From the NCBI RefSeq assembly GCF_016901225.1, contig NZ_JAFEUL010000002.1, positions 1-64,000 on the forward strand: 64,000 nt of DNA. Direction: 5' to 3'. Below, piece after piece: positions 9,501 to 17,728 of this stretch. The notes beneath the pieces were generated by a model that saw only the letters and a program-made list of their open reading frames with translations, did not search any database and was not told the DNA's origin. A program made the position numbers and the translations under genes. Numbering within the stretch: the stretch's first letter is position 1; each line of letters begins with the position of its first letter. This stretch comes from Actibacterium sp. 188UL27-1. Its GTDB lineage: Bacteria; Pseudomonadota; Alphaproteobacteria; Rhodobacterales; Rhodobacteraceae.

Positions 9501-9599
9501 GAGGTGCTGGAGTTTCCCGGCACCGATGGCAAAACCACCCGGGCGCGCATCGTCGATCCGGTCTTTTACGATCCCGCGGGGGAGAAGCAGAATGCCTGA
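6561..9599 (+). CDS. soxA: Sarcosine oxidase alpha subunit
   Basis: A 1012-residue protein with the usual alpha-subunit architecture. An N-terminal ferredoxin-like domain (about 1-100, with F-R-F-N-G-K-K-M-P-G-F) precedes an NAD/FAD-binding domain (about 165-480, G-G-G-I-A-G-L). A C-terminal folate-binding aminomethyltransferase (GcvT-like) domain (about 600-1000) converts the demethylation product to methylene-THF. I start at 6561 because of the overlap with soxD; the open frame to 6423 overlaps soxD coding sequence. soxG follows with 8-bp overlap. Confidence 0.94.
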   Translation: MSTRLDHGGRLIDRDRPVTFRFNGKKMPGFAGDTVASALLANDRVMVGRSFKYHRPRGIVAAGPEEPNALLNMGRGPRFEPNQRATTTELFDGLEAESQNHWPSLEYDVGAINQLASRLLPAGFYYKTFIHPRPAWKHVFEPVIRNSAGLGKAPKDGDADRYEHFYWFTDILIVGGGIAGLQAALTAATSGLRVTLIEQTAHWGGRAPVDGAEIDGEWADEWVQGAVQALETMPNVTLRTRLMGAGVYDHGYVLGYERVSDHSPADDQPRHRLWKIRARQVITATGAIERPLSFPGNDLPGVMLASAVRDYAVNFAVSPGQRTVVVTNNDDAYLTALALVDVGQTVPAIVDARPAGGGELAQEVANHGVEVHLGAAIAGVTGRSRVEGVKITAQTGTGTDPTEIACDCVAMSGGWSPVVHLWSHCGGKLTWNAPLAMFQPDPERPPTGADGQGFVTAAGVAAGVPIERAGEGLSNFQTLRSATEAAQSVCVRLGRSVGDAAMPAVREVETAPLAPVWIMPDGADIRLREKMWLDFQNDVKVSDVQLAAQEGFESVEHTKRYTTLGMATDQGKLSNINGLAVLSKALDAEIPQVGTTTFRPPYTPISMAAIAGEARGKTFQPLRRTPMHDWHAANGAHWEPVGHWRRPYCYLHGSETPEQAVAREVRNTRANLGLLDASTLGKIVVKGPDACRFVDMLYTNKMSTLKPGRCRYGLMCSENGFLSDDGVVARIDAQTFLCHTTSGGADRIHAWMEDWLQCEWWDWQVYTANLTEQYAQIAVVGPNARKVLEKLGGSLDVSREALPFMGWAAGRLAGFDARAYRISFSGELSYEISVPAATGAEFWDLLIEAGEEFGAMPYGTEALHVMRAEKGFIMIGDETDGTVIPQDLGLDWAISKKKDDYLGKRAQERSHMTDPERWKLVGLETMDGSVLPDGAYAVGAGTNANGQRNMVGRVTSTYHSPTLDKGIAMGLVLHGSDRMGEVLEFPGTDGKTTRARIVDPVFYDPAGEKQNA

Positions 9600-10170
9600 G
9601 GCGCGTATGGCGTGGAACGGCGCCGCCTTTGATGGGCTGGCGCAGGTGCGTGAATTGCCGGTCCAGGGTATGATCTCCCTGCGCGGTGACCTTGCCTCTG
9701 CCCCGGTGCAAAATGCGGCGACTGAGGTGACCGGCGCCGCCATGCCAGGCCCACGCGGGGTCGAGGGTGCGGGTGACAGTGCGATTGCGTGGATGTCGCC
9801 CGATGAGCTTTTGATCCTGCTGCCCCATGGCACGGTGCAGGATGCCTTGGCGCGGATGGACGCAGTACTGGCGGGTGAGCATGCCCTTGCCTTGGACATG
9901 TCCGACGCCCGCGCGGTGTTCGAGGTCGAAGGCCCCGCGGCACGGGAGGTGTTGGCCAAGCTTTGTCCCGTTGACCTGGACCCGGCCGTGTTCGGCCCCG
10001 GAGAGATGCGCCGGACGCGTGCGGCCCAGATCGCCGTGGCCTTCTGGCAATCCGGGCCGCACGCGTTTCGGCTGATCTGTTTCCGCTCTGTCGCCGGTTA
10101 TCTGTTTGATCTGCTCAAGGGGGCAGCCCATCCCGCGGCCCGGGTCGGTGTCTTTGATCCGTCAGCCTAG
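9592..10170 (+). CDS. soxG: Sarcosine oxidase gamma subunit
   Basis: A 192-residue protein that starts within the last codons of soxA (ATG 9592) and shows the gamma-subunit pattern: E-L-P-V-Q-G-M-I-S-L-R-G-D-L near the N-terminus, I-A-W-M-S-P-D-E-L-L-I and L-D-M-S-D-A-R-A-V-F. Gamma is structurally like the GcvT C-terminal part and completes the heterotetramer. It ends the sox operon and its 3' end overlaps an opposing pseudogene by 9 bp. Confidence 0.92.
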   Translation: MPEARMAWNGAAFDGLAQVRELPVQGMISLRGDLASAPVQNAATEVTGAAMPGPRGVEGAGDSAIAWMSPDELLILLPHGTVQDALARMDAVLAGEHALALDMSDARAVFEVEGPAAREVLAKLCPVDLDPAVFGPGEMRRTRAAQIAVAFWQSGPHAFRLICFRSVAGYLFDLLKGAAHPAARVGVFDPSA

Positions 10171-10475
10171 CCCTTGAGCGCCGATCCAACGGGCTTGTGC
10201 CAGCCGCATGAGGCGGGCGTAACATTCATCCCCCCAGGCGCTGCCATGGGTCAGGATTTCGGTAAAGATGACCGATGCTTCTGGCGGAAGTTCCATGATC
10301 AGGTCATCGGCCAGGGCCTCCACCGCGCGGATCGCGTCGTAGAACCGATCTGATTTGAACGTGGTCAGCGCGAATGCCAGATTATAGACCGCACGAATGT
10401 CCACCAACCGTCCGCCAGGATGCGCCCGATCGTCAACTTGCCGGTGCCGGGGTGGCCGTTGAGGACAAGGACCAT
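10162..10475 (-). pseudogene. Decayed P-loop kinase/ATPase gene
   Basis: The minus strand opens at ATG 10475 with M-V-L-V-L-N-G-H-P-G-T-G-K-L-T-I-G-R-I-L-A, a clear Walker A loop. The frame then breaks. Another frame continues with R-L-V-D-I-R-A-V-Y-N-L-A-F-A-L-T-T-F-K-S and a conserved-looking T-E-I-L-T...W-G-D-E-C-Y-A-R. The break lies near 10410-10420, where about three codons seem missing. The product also stops early after G-A-Q-G-L-G, well short of the usual 170-190 residues. Confidence 0.75.
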
Positions 10476-10647
10476 AGCGGACCTCGTATCCTGGTTGAGC
10501 TGCATCGTCTGGCAATGGCCTGGGGCAGCGCAACACTTTAGCCGGGGCCTGACAAGATCATACCCCCTAACCCTGGGATTGAAAAAATGCGAAAACTGGG
10601 GTAATATTAAAATATTGAAGTAGAATTTTTGATTTAGGAGATTGACC

Positions 10648-11028
10648 ATGCGTGCGTTCGCACTTTGCCTGCTGTGCTGTCTTGGACCCAATGGCGCAGA
10701 TGCACAGACCGAATCCTAGACCCCTGCTGAGCAGACCCGCGACCAATATGAGGCCGGAGTTGTGCCAAGCCTGCAATCCGCGGTCTTCTCTCTCGACAGG
10801 ATGGCGCAATCCGTCTTGGATGAAGGCATGATGTTTGATGTCGTACTGCAAGTTCGCGGTCGAGGCGACCGCGCTGTCGGGTTGATCCTGACCTGTGCTT
10901 TCGGCGATGCCTGCGAGTCGTTTCAGACCTTCTTTGAGGCGATTGGCGGAAACTGCGTGGTTGTCGGGCGCGATACGACCTGCATACCGCCCGAGACAGA
11001 GCCGCGCCCCCTGCCGACGACACCCTAA
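10648..11028 (+). pseudogene. Small secreted protein gene broken by an in-frame amber codon
   Basis: ATG 10648, after TTTAGGAGATT, opens a signal-peptide-like sequence (M-R-A-F-A-L-C-L-L-C-C-L ... A-D-A-Q-T-E-S). TAG at 10717-10719 stops it. The same frame then stays open for 103 codons (T-P-A-E-Q-T-R-D-Q-Y-E ... C-A-F-G-D-A-C-E-S) to the stop ending at 11028. Without the TAG it would be a 126-residue exported protein with paired cysteines. A sequencing error is possible. Confidence 0.65.
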
Positions 11029-11032
11029 AACG

Positions 11033-11995
11033 CTATGACGCTGCCTTGGCTTGGGTTGCGCTGTGGCTGCCTGTGGTCTTGAAGAAGCCCACCATGCGGT
11101 CGATGACCGTATGGCGGGTCTGGCGCGCCTCCATCAGGATCTCGTGCTCACCGCCGGGCAGCACCACGATTTCACCACCGGGCCAGCTTTGCATCCGGTC
11201 GCGGACCGCCTGCATATCAACGATGCGCTCGTTATCGCCGATGAAGGTGATAGCGGGCACATCCGGGGCCGGGCGGCGGCGCAGATCGCGGATTTCCCAC
11301 AATGCCTCGTTCAGCCAGGCCAGACTGGGGCCGCCGATGGCAAGCTCGGGGTGGGTCTGCAACTGATGACGCAGCAATTCATAGGATTCTGCATCCGTCG
11401 TCAGCAGATTGTCTTGAAAGGCGGCGCTGATCACGTAATTGGTGGGCTTTGTTCCCGGTGCGTAAACCGCACCCAGACCCAGATGACGGCTAACTCCGCT
11501 GACGGCCCAGGCGACCGGGCGCAGAATAGGGTTCAGCGAAATCCCCCACATCGGACCGGTACAGGCCGCCGCTTCAACGGGCAGGCCATTATGCAAGGCG
11601 CGCAAGCCAATCGCACCGCCCATGGAATGTCCCAGCAGATACCACGGCTTTGGCAGCTCCAACTCTGCCGCCGCCGTGGTCACCGCCCCAACATCTAACT
11701 GGTAATCCGAAAAGTGCGCGACATGGCCCAAGGAAGCGTCGCCTGTCAGCCGGTCTGACAGGCCCTGACCACGCCAGTCCACAACCAGCGTCGTCAACCC
11801 GCGATCCAGAAAATCCTGGGCGACGCGGGCATATTTCTCGATGTATTCCGTTCGCCCTGTAAAAAGCAGCACCGTCCCTTCGGTGCCGCCCGCAAAGGCC
11901 GCGACGCGGATCCGCGCGCCATCGTCCGCGGTCAGCCAATGGGCCGTGGCGGCCGGGCCGCTGGCGATATCGTCATAATAGGGCGCGCGTTCCAA
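11033..11995 (-). CDS. Alpha/beta hydrolase, lysophospholipase-like (PldB type)
   Basis: A 320-residue hydrolase. The nucleophile elbow G-H-S-M-G-G sits near residue 120, the acid is probably in F-I-G-D-N-E-R-I, and the histidine in P-G-G-E-H-E-I-L. The strand V-V-D-W-R-G-Q-G-L-S-D-R is typical of monoglyceride lipase/lysophospholipase families. No signal peptide, so probably cytoplasmic. It ends 5 bp from the opposing broken gene and starts 9 bp downstream of the SCP2 gene stop, so the two are probably co-transcribed. Confidence 0.85.
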   Translation of the reverse strand: MERAPYYDDIASGPAATAHWLTADDGARIRVAAFAGGTEGTVLLFTGRTEYIEKYARVAQDFLDRGLTTLVVDWRGQGLSDRLTGDASLGHVAHFSDYQLDVGAVTTAAAELELPKPWYLLGHSMGGAIGLRALHNGLPVEAAACTGPMWGISLNPILRPVAWAVSGVSRHLGLGAVYAPGTKPTNYVISAAFQDNLLTTDAESYELLRHQLQTHPELAIGGPSLAWLNEALWEIRDLRRRPAPDVPAITFIGDNERIVDMQAVRDRMQSWPGGEIVVLPGGEHEILMEARQTRHTVIDRMVGFFKTTGSHSATQAKAAS

Positions 11996-12004
11996 TGGTT
12001 TGCC

Positions 12005-12289
12005 TCAGCTCAGGATCGGGGCCAATTGCATGGCCATGGCAACGTTATCGACACTCAATTTACCGGTCATGAAGGCTGTCGTCGGATCCAGGCTGCCATC
12101 CAGGATTGACTTGAACGTCTCGGTATCGGCCTCGAGCGTCAGATCCGCCGGTTCATCACCGATCGCAACAGTATCACCTTTGATCATGATCGACCCTTCA
12201 CCTTCGATCACAAATTTGGCGGTGCCATCGAACGATCCGTCCATCTTTGCGCTCAGGGCGGCCACGGCCTCGTTCAGTACATCACTCAT
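12005..12289 (-). CDS. SCP2 sterol-binding domain protein
   Basis: A 94-residue stand-alone SCP2 domain. It contains K-F-V-I-E-G-E-G-S-I-M-I, P-A-D-L-T-L-E-A-D-T-E-T-F and F-M-T-G-K-L-S-V-D-N-V-A-M-A-M, the conserved strands of the lipid-binding pocket. Such single-domain proteins are common in roseobacters and bind hydrophobic ligands. It lies directly upstream of the lysophospholipase-like gene, which fits a lipid role (inference). Confidence 0.88.
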   Translation of the reverse strand: MSDVLNEAVAALSAKMDGSFDGTAKFVIEGEGSIMIKGDTVAIGDEPADLTLEADTETFKSILDGSLDPTTAFMTGKLSVDNVAMAMQLAPILS

Positions 12290-12357
12290 GCGTAAATCCT
12301 TTTGATTCCGTGGCAGGAAGTTCTTTCACCCGACACGATTTGCACTACTGTTACGGT

Positions 12358-13002
12358 ATGAAGCGCAAACGCATATCCCTCAACAGTATCGTGACGGCAC
12401 AAATTGCGGCAGTCATGATTTCCATGCTTGGTGCGACCTTTGCTACGGCGCAGGGGCTGGAGGAAACGCCCGAACCGATCCAGCCCGATCCGCAACTTGA
12501 AGTGGAATCGACAGCACCGGCGGAGCCGTCCGAACTTGACCGCCTGTTTGCAGAACTGGCCAAACCCGAACAGGCAGGTTGGAAACAGATCGAGGAGACG
12601 ATCTGGATCGAATGGTCGAAATCCGGCTCACCTTCCATGGACCTGCTGCTGCGACGGGGCCGCAAAGCGTTGGAAGGCGACGATCTGGCGGGCGCCATTG
12701 AACATTTCACGGCCCTGACCGACCATGCCCCCGGCTTTGCCGAGGGCTGGAATGCACGCGCTACGGCCTATTTTCATGCTGGTCTCTATGGACCATCGAT
12801 TGAGGATATTCGGCGGGCCCTCGCCCTCAACCCTCGCCATTTCGGCGCGTTGTCGGGCCTCGCCATCATGATGGAAGAACTGCAGCTGGAGCAAAAGGCG
12901 CTTGAGGCCTACCGCGCGGTGGAGGCTATACATCCCCACCGTCCAAACGTAAAAGATGCCATAGAACGTTTGGAAAAAAAGTTGGAAGGGCAGAGGATCT
13001 AG
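12358..13002 (+). CDS. Periplasmic TPR-repeat protein
   Basis: A 214-residue protein with a signal-like segment (about 12-33, ending A-T-A-Q), an acidic Pro-rich linker (about 35-55), and TPR repeats from about residue 100. The repeats include A-L-E-G-D-D-L-A-G-A-I-E-H-F, N-A-R-A-T-A-Y-F-H-A-G-L-Y and A-L-A-L-N-P-R-H-F-G-A-L. The long frame to 12247 is rejected because the signal peptide sets the start at 12358. It probably acts as a protein-protein scaffold in the periplasm. Confidence 0.8.
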   Translation: MKRKRISLNSIVTAQIAAVMISMLGATFATAQGLEETPEPIQPDPQLEVESTAPAEPSELDRLFAELAKPEQAGWKQIEETIWIEWSKSGSPSMDLLLRRGRKALEGDDLAGAIEHFTALTDHAPGFAEGWNARATAYFHAGLYGPSIEDIRRALALNPRHFGALSGLAIMMEELQLEQKALEAYRAVEAIHPHRPNVKDAIERLEKKLEGQRI

Positions 13003-13044
13003 GCCAAGCCTGATCTGCCCAACCTGATCTACAAGGACGCGGCC

Positions 13045-16029
13045 ATGCGCCAGAATGCGACTGTGACGGCCGTCCTTGGGCCCACCAATACCGGCAAAAC
13101 CCACTATGCGATCGAACGGATGCTGGCACACCGGACCGGCGTCATCGGCTTGCCGCTGCGTTTGTTGGCGCGTGAGGTTTATGACCGCGTTGTGGCCAAG
13201 CGCGGACCCAATGTGGTGGGTCTGGTCACCGGGGAAGAGCGGATCGTGCCCGAACGCACGCAATACTGGGTCTGCACGGTCGAGGCGATGCCGCTGGAAA
13301 TTGGTGCCGATTTCGTTGCAGTGGACGAAATCCAGCTCTGCGCCGATCCGGAGCGGGGGCACGTGTTTACCGAGCGGCTGCTCCATGCGCGCGGCCTGCA
13401 CGAAACGCTGTTTCTGGGCGCCGACACGATGCGCAGCGCCATCGCGGCCATTGAACCCAAGGCGCAATTTCTGCGGCGTGAGCGATTCTCGACTCTCACC
13501 TATACCGGCTCCAAAAAGCTCAGCCGGATGCCCGCACGGTCGGCTATCGTCGGGTTCTCGGTCGAAAACGTCTATGCGATTGCCGAGGTTTTACGGCGGT
13601 TGCGCGGGGGCTGTGCCGTTGTCATGGGGGCGCTCAGCCCGCGGACGCGCAATGCCCAGGTCGATCTTTATCAGAACGGCGATGTGGATTTCCTGGTGGC
13701 GACGGATGCCATCGGGATGGGATTGAACCTGGACGTGAACCATGTCGCCTTTTCCGGCTTGCGTAAATTCGACGGGCGGCGGATGCGCGATCTGGCTCCG
13801 AACGAGCTGGCCCAGATTGCGGGCCGGGCCGGGCGCTACAAGACCAACGGCACATTTGGCGTCACCGGAGAGGCGCGCCCCCTTGACGATCAGGTGGTCG
13901 AGGCGATCACGAACCACCGCTTCACACCGATCAAGCGGCTTCAATGGCGCAATTCCGATCTTGAATTTGGCACCGTCGACCGCCTCATTGCGGCACTTGA
14001 ACAGCCCACGGATGACGAATGGCTGGCCCGCGCCCGCGAATCCGATGATCTGGCCGCCTTGCGGACCCTGTCTGCCATGCCCGAAATCTCGGGCCGCCTG
14101 CGCAACCACCGCGATGTGCGGCTGTTATGGGATGTCTGCCGGATCCCGGATTTCCGCGGCATTTCGGCGGCCGAACATGCCAGCATGCTGGAGCGGATTT
14201 TCGGCTTTCTCAGCGATGTGGGCCGGGTGCCCGACGATTGGATCGCCCGGCAGATCAAGTTCATTGATCGCACCGATGGTGAGATTGACACATTATCGAA
14301 GCGTCTGGCGTATATCCGCACATGGACCTACGTCGCACAACGCAGCGGCTGGTTGGATGACGAAAGCCATTGGCGCGGCGCGACCCGCGCTGTAGAAGAC
14401 CGCCTGTCGGATGCGCTGCACGGTGCGTTGACACGCGCATTTGTGGATCGCCGCACCTCGGTATTGTTGCGGCGGCTCAAGCAGAAGGAGAGCCTGGTGG
14501 CCGAGGTGAACGACAAGGGTGAGGTGACGGTCGAGGGCGAATTTATCGGCCGGTTGCAGGGATTCCGGTTTTCCCAGGACAAAAGCGCCTCTGCGGATGA
14601 GGCCAAGACGCTGCGCCAGACTGCGCTTCAGGCGTTGGCGCCCGAATTCCATCTGCGTGCGGATCGGTTTTACAACGCGCCCGATACCGAGCTGGATTTC
14701 ACCGAACAAGGCGGCCTGATGTGGGGCGAGCATGCGGTGGGCAAGCTGGTCAAAGGGCCTGAGGCGCTCAAACCCAGGGTCGAAGCCTTTGTCGATGAGG
14801 AGGCGGGAAGCGATGTGACCGAAAAGGTCACCCGCCGGATGCAGCATTTCATCGACCGCCGCATCGCGACCCTGTTCGAACCGTTGCTGGCCCTGGGCCG
14901 GGATGAGGCGTTGACCGGTCTGGCCCGTGGCTTTGCCTTCCAGATGGTCGAGGCTTTGGGCGTCATCCGTCGCGATAAGGTTGCCGATGACGTCAAGGCA
15001 CTGGACCAGGACGCGCGCGGGTTGTTGCGTAAGCATGGCATCCGGTTTGGTCAGTTCACGATCTTCATGCCGCTGCTGCTGAAGCCTGCGCCGACCCGGT
15101 TGCGGCTTGTCCTTTGGTCGCTGAACCAGGATCTGAGCGAGTTTCCCGAAAGCCCGCCGCCCGGGCTGGTCACGATCCCGACGCCTGTCGAGGCGCCCGA
15201 AGGTTATGACACGATGGCGGGCTACCGTGTGGCGGGCAGCCGTGCGATCCGCATCGATATGCTGGAGCGCTTGGCCGATCAGTTGCGCAGTGAAAACAGC
15301 CGTGCGGGGTTTGAGGCTAAGCCCGACATGCTGTCGATCACCGGTATGACGCTGGAGCAATTTTCCGATCTCATGGGCGGTCTGGGCTACAAGGCGGAGC
15401 GGGGAGAGCGGCCCAAGATCCGCGTTACGCCGCCTGCCAAGAAGGCTGAGGAGGCCAAGGCCGAAGCAACCGCCCCTTCGGATGATGTGGCAACCGATGT
15501 GCCTGCGGCACCCACACCAGACAGACCCATCGCCGAAGCAGACATGCCCGCGCCCGATACGGCTGTCGAAGAGACGGTGGCAGATATGGCCGCCAAACCG
15601 GTTTTGCCCGAGGCGGAACAGCCTGCACCATCCGCCCCCGACGCTCCAGCGGCGAAGGTGCAGGACACAGCACCCGACGCGGCGCCATTGAGTGAGACCT
15701 TAGCTACAAGTGATCCGGTGGCCGAGGATGCGGCCCCGGCAACCACGCCCGCAGAGGAAGCTCCGGCGGATATGGAGGTTTTCTACACCTTCACCTGGGC
15801 GCCACGCCGCACACCAAACCCGCGCAATCGAGGCCGTTCGGACGAGCAAAGCGAGGGCCGTCCAGCCAAAGGGCGCGGCAAGCCCAAGGGTAAGCGCCCG
15901 CCCCAGGGTGGTAAAGGGGGTGGGGGTGGTCCGAAAAAAACCGAAGCGCGCCCGCCCAAGAAGGACAAGCCCATTGATCCCGATAACCCGTTTGCCGCCG
16001 CGCTGATGGGGTTGAAAGACAAGATTTGA
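13045..16029 (+). CDS. Suv3-like superfamily 2 RNA helicase with long basic C-terminus
   Basis: A 994-residue helicase. Walker A is G-P-T-N-T-G-K-T (about 12-19), motif II A-V-D-E-I-Q-L-C (about 92-98), with motif VI in I-A-G-R-A-G-R-Y. This D-E-I-Q form and the whole core match Suv3/mitochondrial degradosome-like helicases of alphaproteobacteria. From about residue 790 the chain becomes an Ala/Pro/Glu-rich linker and ends in a Gly/Lys/Arg-rich tail that could bind RNA. The next gene, an S4 RNA-binding protein, starts inside its stop codon. Confidence 0.88.
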   Translation: MRQNATVTAVLGPTNTGKTHYAIERMLAHRTGVIGLPLRLLAREVYDRVVAKRGPNVVGLVTGEERIVPERTQYWVCTVEAMPLEIGADFVAVDEIQLCADPERGHVFTERLLHARGLHETLFLGADTMRSAIAAIEPKAQFLRRERFSTLTYTGSKKLSRMPARSAIVGFSVENVYAIAEVLRRLRGGCAVVMGALSPRTRNAQVDLYQNGDVDFLVATDAIGMGLNLDVNHVAFSGLRKFDGRRMRDLAPNELAQIAGRAGRYKTNGTFGVTGEARPLDDQVVEAITNHRFTPIKRLQWRNSDLEFGTVDRLIAALEQPTDDEWLARARESDDLAALRTLSAMPEISGRLRNHRDVRLLWDVCRIPDFRGISAAEHASMLERIFGFLSDVGRVPDDWIARQIKFIDRTDGEIDTLSKRLAYIRTWTYVAQRSGWLDDESHWRGATRAVEDRLSDALHGALTRAFVDRRTSVLLRRLKQKESLVAEVNDKGEVTVEGEFIGRLQGFRFSQDKSASADEAKTLRQTALQALAPEFHLRADRFYNAPDTELDFTEQGGLMWGEHAVGKLVKGPEALKPRVEAFVDEEAGSDVTEKVTRRMQHFIDRRIATLFEPLLALGRDEALTGLARGFAFQMVEALGVIRRDKVADDVKALDQDARGLLRKHGIRFGQFTIFMPLLLKPAPTRLRLVLWSLNQDLSEFPESPPPGLVTIPTPVEAPEGYDTMAGYRVAGSRAIRIDMLERLADQLRSENSRAGFEAKPDMLSITGMTLEQFSDLMGGLGYKAERGERPKIRVTPPAKKAEEAKAEATAPSDDVATDVPAAPTPDRPIAEADMPAPDTAVEETVADMAAKPVLPEAEQPAPSAPDAPAAKVQDTAPDAAPLSETLATSDPVAEDAAPATTPAEEAPADMEVFYTFTWAPRRTPNPRNRGRSDEQSEGRPAKGRGKPKGKRPPQGGKGGGGGPKKTEARPPKKDKPIDPDNPFAAALMGLKDKI

Positions 16030-16421
16030 CGGACAGCCCTGCCGACGCCGCCATCCGAATCGATAAGTGGCTGTGGCATGCGCGGTTCTTTAAAACACGC
16101 AGCCTGGCCACCAAACTGGTGACTGAGGGCAAGGTACGGGTCAACGGCACCAAGATCTCGAAACCGGCGCGTAACGTCAGCCCCGGTGACACCCTGACCT
16201 TTGCCCAGGGCAAGGTCATTCGCCTGATCCGGATCACCGCCATCGGCGCCCGCCGCGGCCCTGCGCCGGAGGCCCAGGGCCTTTATGAGGACCTGGATCC
16301 TCCGACCCCTGGGGATACCAAGGACGCGGCCCCTTCATCCCCGCAATTTGAGGGAAAAGGACGCCCGACAAAGCGCGATCGCCGCACCCTTGACCTTAAT
16401 CGCCGCACCCATCTTGAATGA
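16026..16421 (+). CDS. S4-domain RNA-binding protein (Hsp15/HslR type)
   Basis: A 131-residue protein with an N-terminal S4 domain (about 10-70: R-I-D-K-W-L-W-H-A-R-F-F-K-T-R, V-R-V-N-G-T-K-I) and a basic tail. This pattern is that of Hsp15, which binds stalled 50S-peptidyl-tRNA complexes. The start is TTG at 16026, overlapping the helicase stop (TTGA), so expression is coupled to the helicase. Confidence 0.85.
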   Translation: MTDSPADAAIRIDKWLWHARFFKTRSLATKLVTEGKVRVNGTKISKPARNVSPGDTLTFAQGKVIRLIRITAIGARRGPAPEAQGLYEDLDPPTPGDTKDAAPSSPQFEGKGRPTKRDRRTLDLNRRTHLE

Positions 16422-16470
16422 CGCCATCGGCGGGGGTAGCTACGCTGGGTGAAGCTGAAAGAGGCCGCCC

Positions 16471-16809
16471 ATGACCTACATCGTCAACGACAGTTGCATC
16501 GCTTGCAAATACACCGACTGTGTCGAGGTATGCCCGGTAGATTGCTTCTATGAAGGCGAGAATATGTTGGTCATCCATCCCGATGAATGCATTGATTGCG
16601 GTGTGTGTGAGCCCGAATGCCCGGCAGACGCGATCAGGCCCGATACCGAGCCCGACATGGAAAAATGGGTCGAGTTCAATCGCAAATATTCGGAAATGTG
16701 GCCGGTCATCATCACCAAGAAGGATCCGCTGCCCAATGCAGAAGACCGCGATGGTGAGACCGGGAAGCTCGAAAAGTACTTTTCCGAAGCACCGGGCGAG
16801 GGTGGTTGA
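16471..16809 (+). CDS. fdxA: 7Fe ferredoxin FdxA
   Basis: A 112-residue ferredoxin. The first cluster motif is [17 protein letters not shown] and the second is [12 protein letters not shown]. The long insert-free C-terminus ([10 protein letters not shown]) is that of FdxA [3Fe-4S][4Fe-4S] proteins. It is an electron carrier of unknown partner. It precedes carD, an arrangement common in alphaproteobacteria. Confidence 0.93.
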   Translation: MTYIVNDSCIACKYTDCVEVCPVDCFYEGENMLVIHPDECIDCGVCEPECPADAIRPDTEPDMEKWVEFNRKYSEMWPVIITKKDPLPNAEDRDGETGKLEKYFSEAPGEGG

Positions 16810-17099
16810 TTCGTCCACCAGCACGGTGAAACTTTTTCATATTTGCGATTATTGAGCCGGTTTACCTGCGTTTTTATGCTTATTCGACCGTGCCGGGGTG
16901 TCGCGGAGCGCCGTTCTTTCTTTTGAGCCGTTTTTCTGGTATGGTATCCCAGATATGGAAATCTTGACCTAGCATTCACCTCGGCGCACTCGCCCTTAAA
17001 GGTGATATATCAGCGCAAAACGGCTCCGATATCGAAAAGGAAACTTTTCGGCGGTGTCGTTTGCGCTGTCTGGATCGGGATCCGACTGAGGAAGGCTGT
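16810..17099. promoter_or_regulatory. Intergenic/leader region of carD with a GAAA-tetraloop hairpin
   Basis: A 290-bp AT-richer gap. CGAAAAG (17033-17039), GAAA (17040-17043) and CTTTTCG (17044-17050) form a perfect 7-bp stem capped by a GNRA tetraloop, 50 nt before the carD start. TTGACC occurs near 16963. No coding frame is supported. The hairpin may be an RNA element in the carD leader or an mRNA stabiliser. Confidence 0.45.
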
Positions 17100-17615
17100 A
17101 TGACCAAAACCAAGAAACTCGACTTTCGCCCGAACGACTTTGTCGTGTACCCCGCCCATGGTGTGGGTAAAATCGTCTCTATCGAAGAGCAAGAGGTTGC
17201 TGGCTTCAAGCTGGAACTGTTTGTGATCTCGTTCGATAAGGACAAGATGACCTTGCATGTGCCCACCCACAAGGCCACCGAAGTGGGGATGCGCGCCCTG
17301 AGTGCCCCTGATGTCGTGAGCAAGGCCATGAGCACGCTGAAGGGCCGGGCCAAGGTTAAGCGCGCCATGTGGTCCCGTCGTGCGCAGGAATATGAGCAAA
17401 AGATCAACTCCGGCGACCTGATCGCCATTGCGGAGGTTGTGCGTGACCTGCACCGTACCGATGATCAGCGCGAGCAGTCCTATTCCGAACGGCAGCTTTA
17501 CGAGGCCGCATTGGAGCGTCTGACCCGCGAGATCGCCGCCGCATCCGAGATGGATGAAGATGCAGCGCAAAAACAGATTGACGACGTTCTGGTTTCCCGC
17601 GCTGCTGCGGCTTGA
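17100..17615 (+). CDS. carD: CarD-family transcriptional regulator
   Basis: A 171-residue protein with the N-terminal Tudor-like RNA-polymerase interaction domain (F-V-V-Y-P-A-H-G-V-G-K-I) and an alpha-helical C-terminal DNA-binding domain (A-M-W-S-R-R-A-Q-E-Y-E-Q-K-I-N-S-G-D). CarD binds the polymerase beta subunit and stabilises open complexes at many promoters. I take ATG 17100 as the start; upstream residues do not fit the family. Confidence 0.92.
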   Translation: MTKTKKLDFRPNDFVVYPAHGVGKIVSIEEQEVAGFKLELFVISFDKDKMTLHVPTHKATEVGMRALSAPDVVSKAMSTLKGRAKVKRAMWSRRAQEYEQKINSGDLIAIAEVVRDLHRTDDQREQSYSERQLYEAALERLTREIAAASEMDEDAAQKQIDDVLVSRAAAA

Positions 17616-17638
17616 AACCTACCTACATCCTGCGAAAG

Positions 17639-17670
17639 GGTCGTGGCTGTCGTCACGGCCTTTTTTCTTG
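17639..17670 (+). terminator. Rho-independent terminator of carD
   Basis: GGTCGTG (17639-17645) pairs with CACGGCC (17654-17660, one G-T pair) around an 8-nt loop and is followed by TTTTTTCTTG. It lies 23 bp after the carD stop. Confidence 0.8.
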
Positions 17671-17728
17671 TTTTGGCAGGAGCATACGGCGCGATATTGA
17701 TCTGGTGTCGCCTGACCAATTCTAAGCC

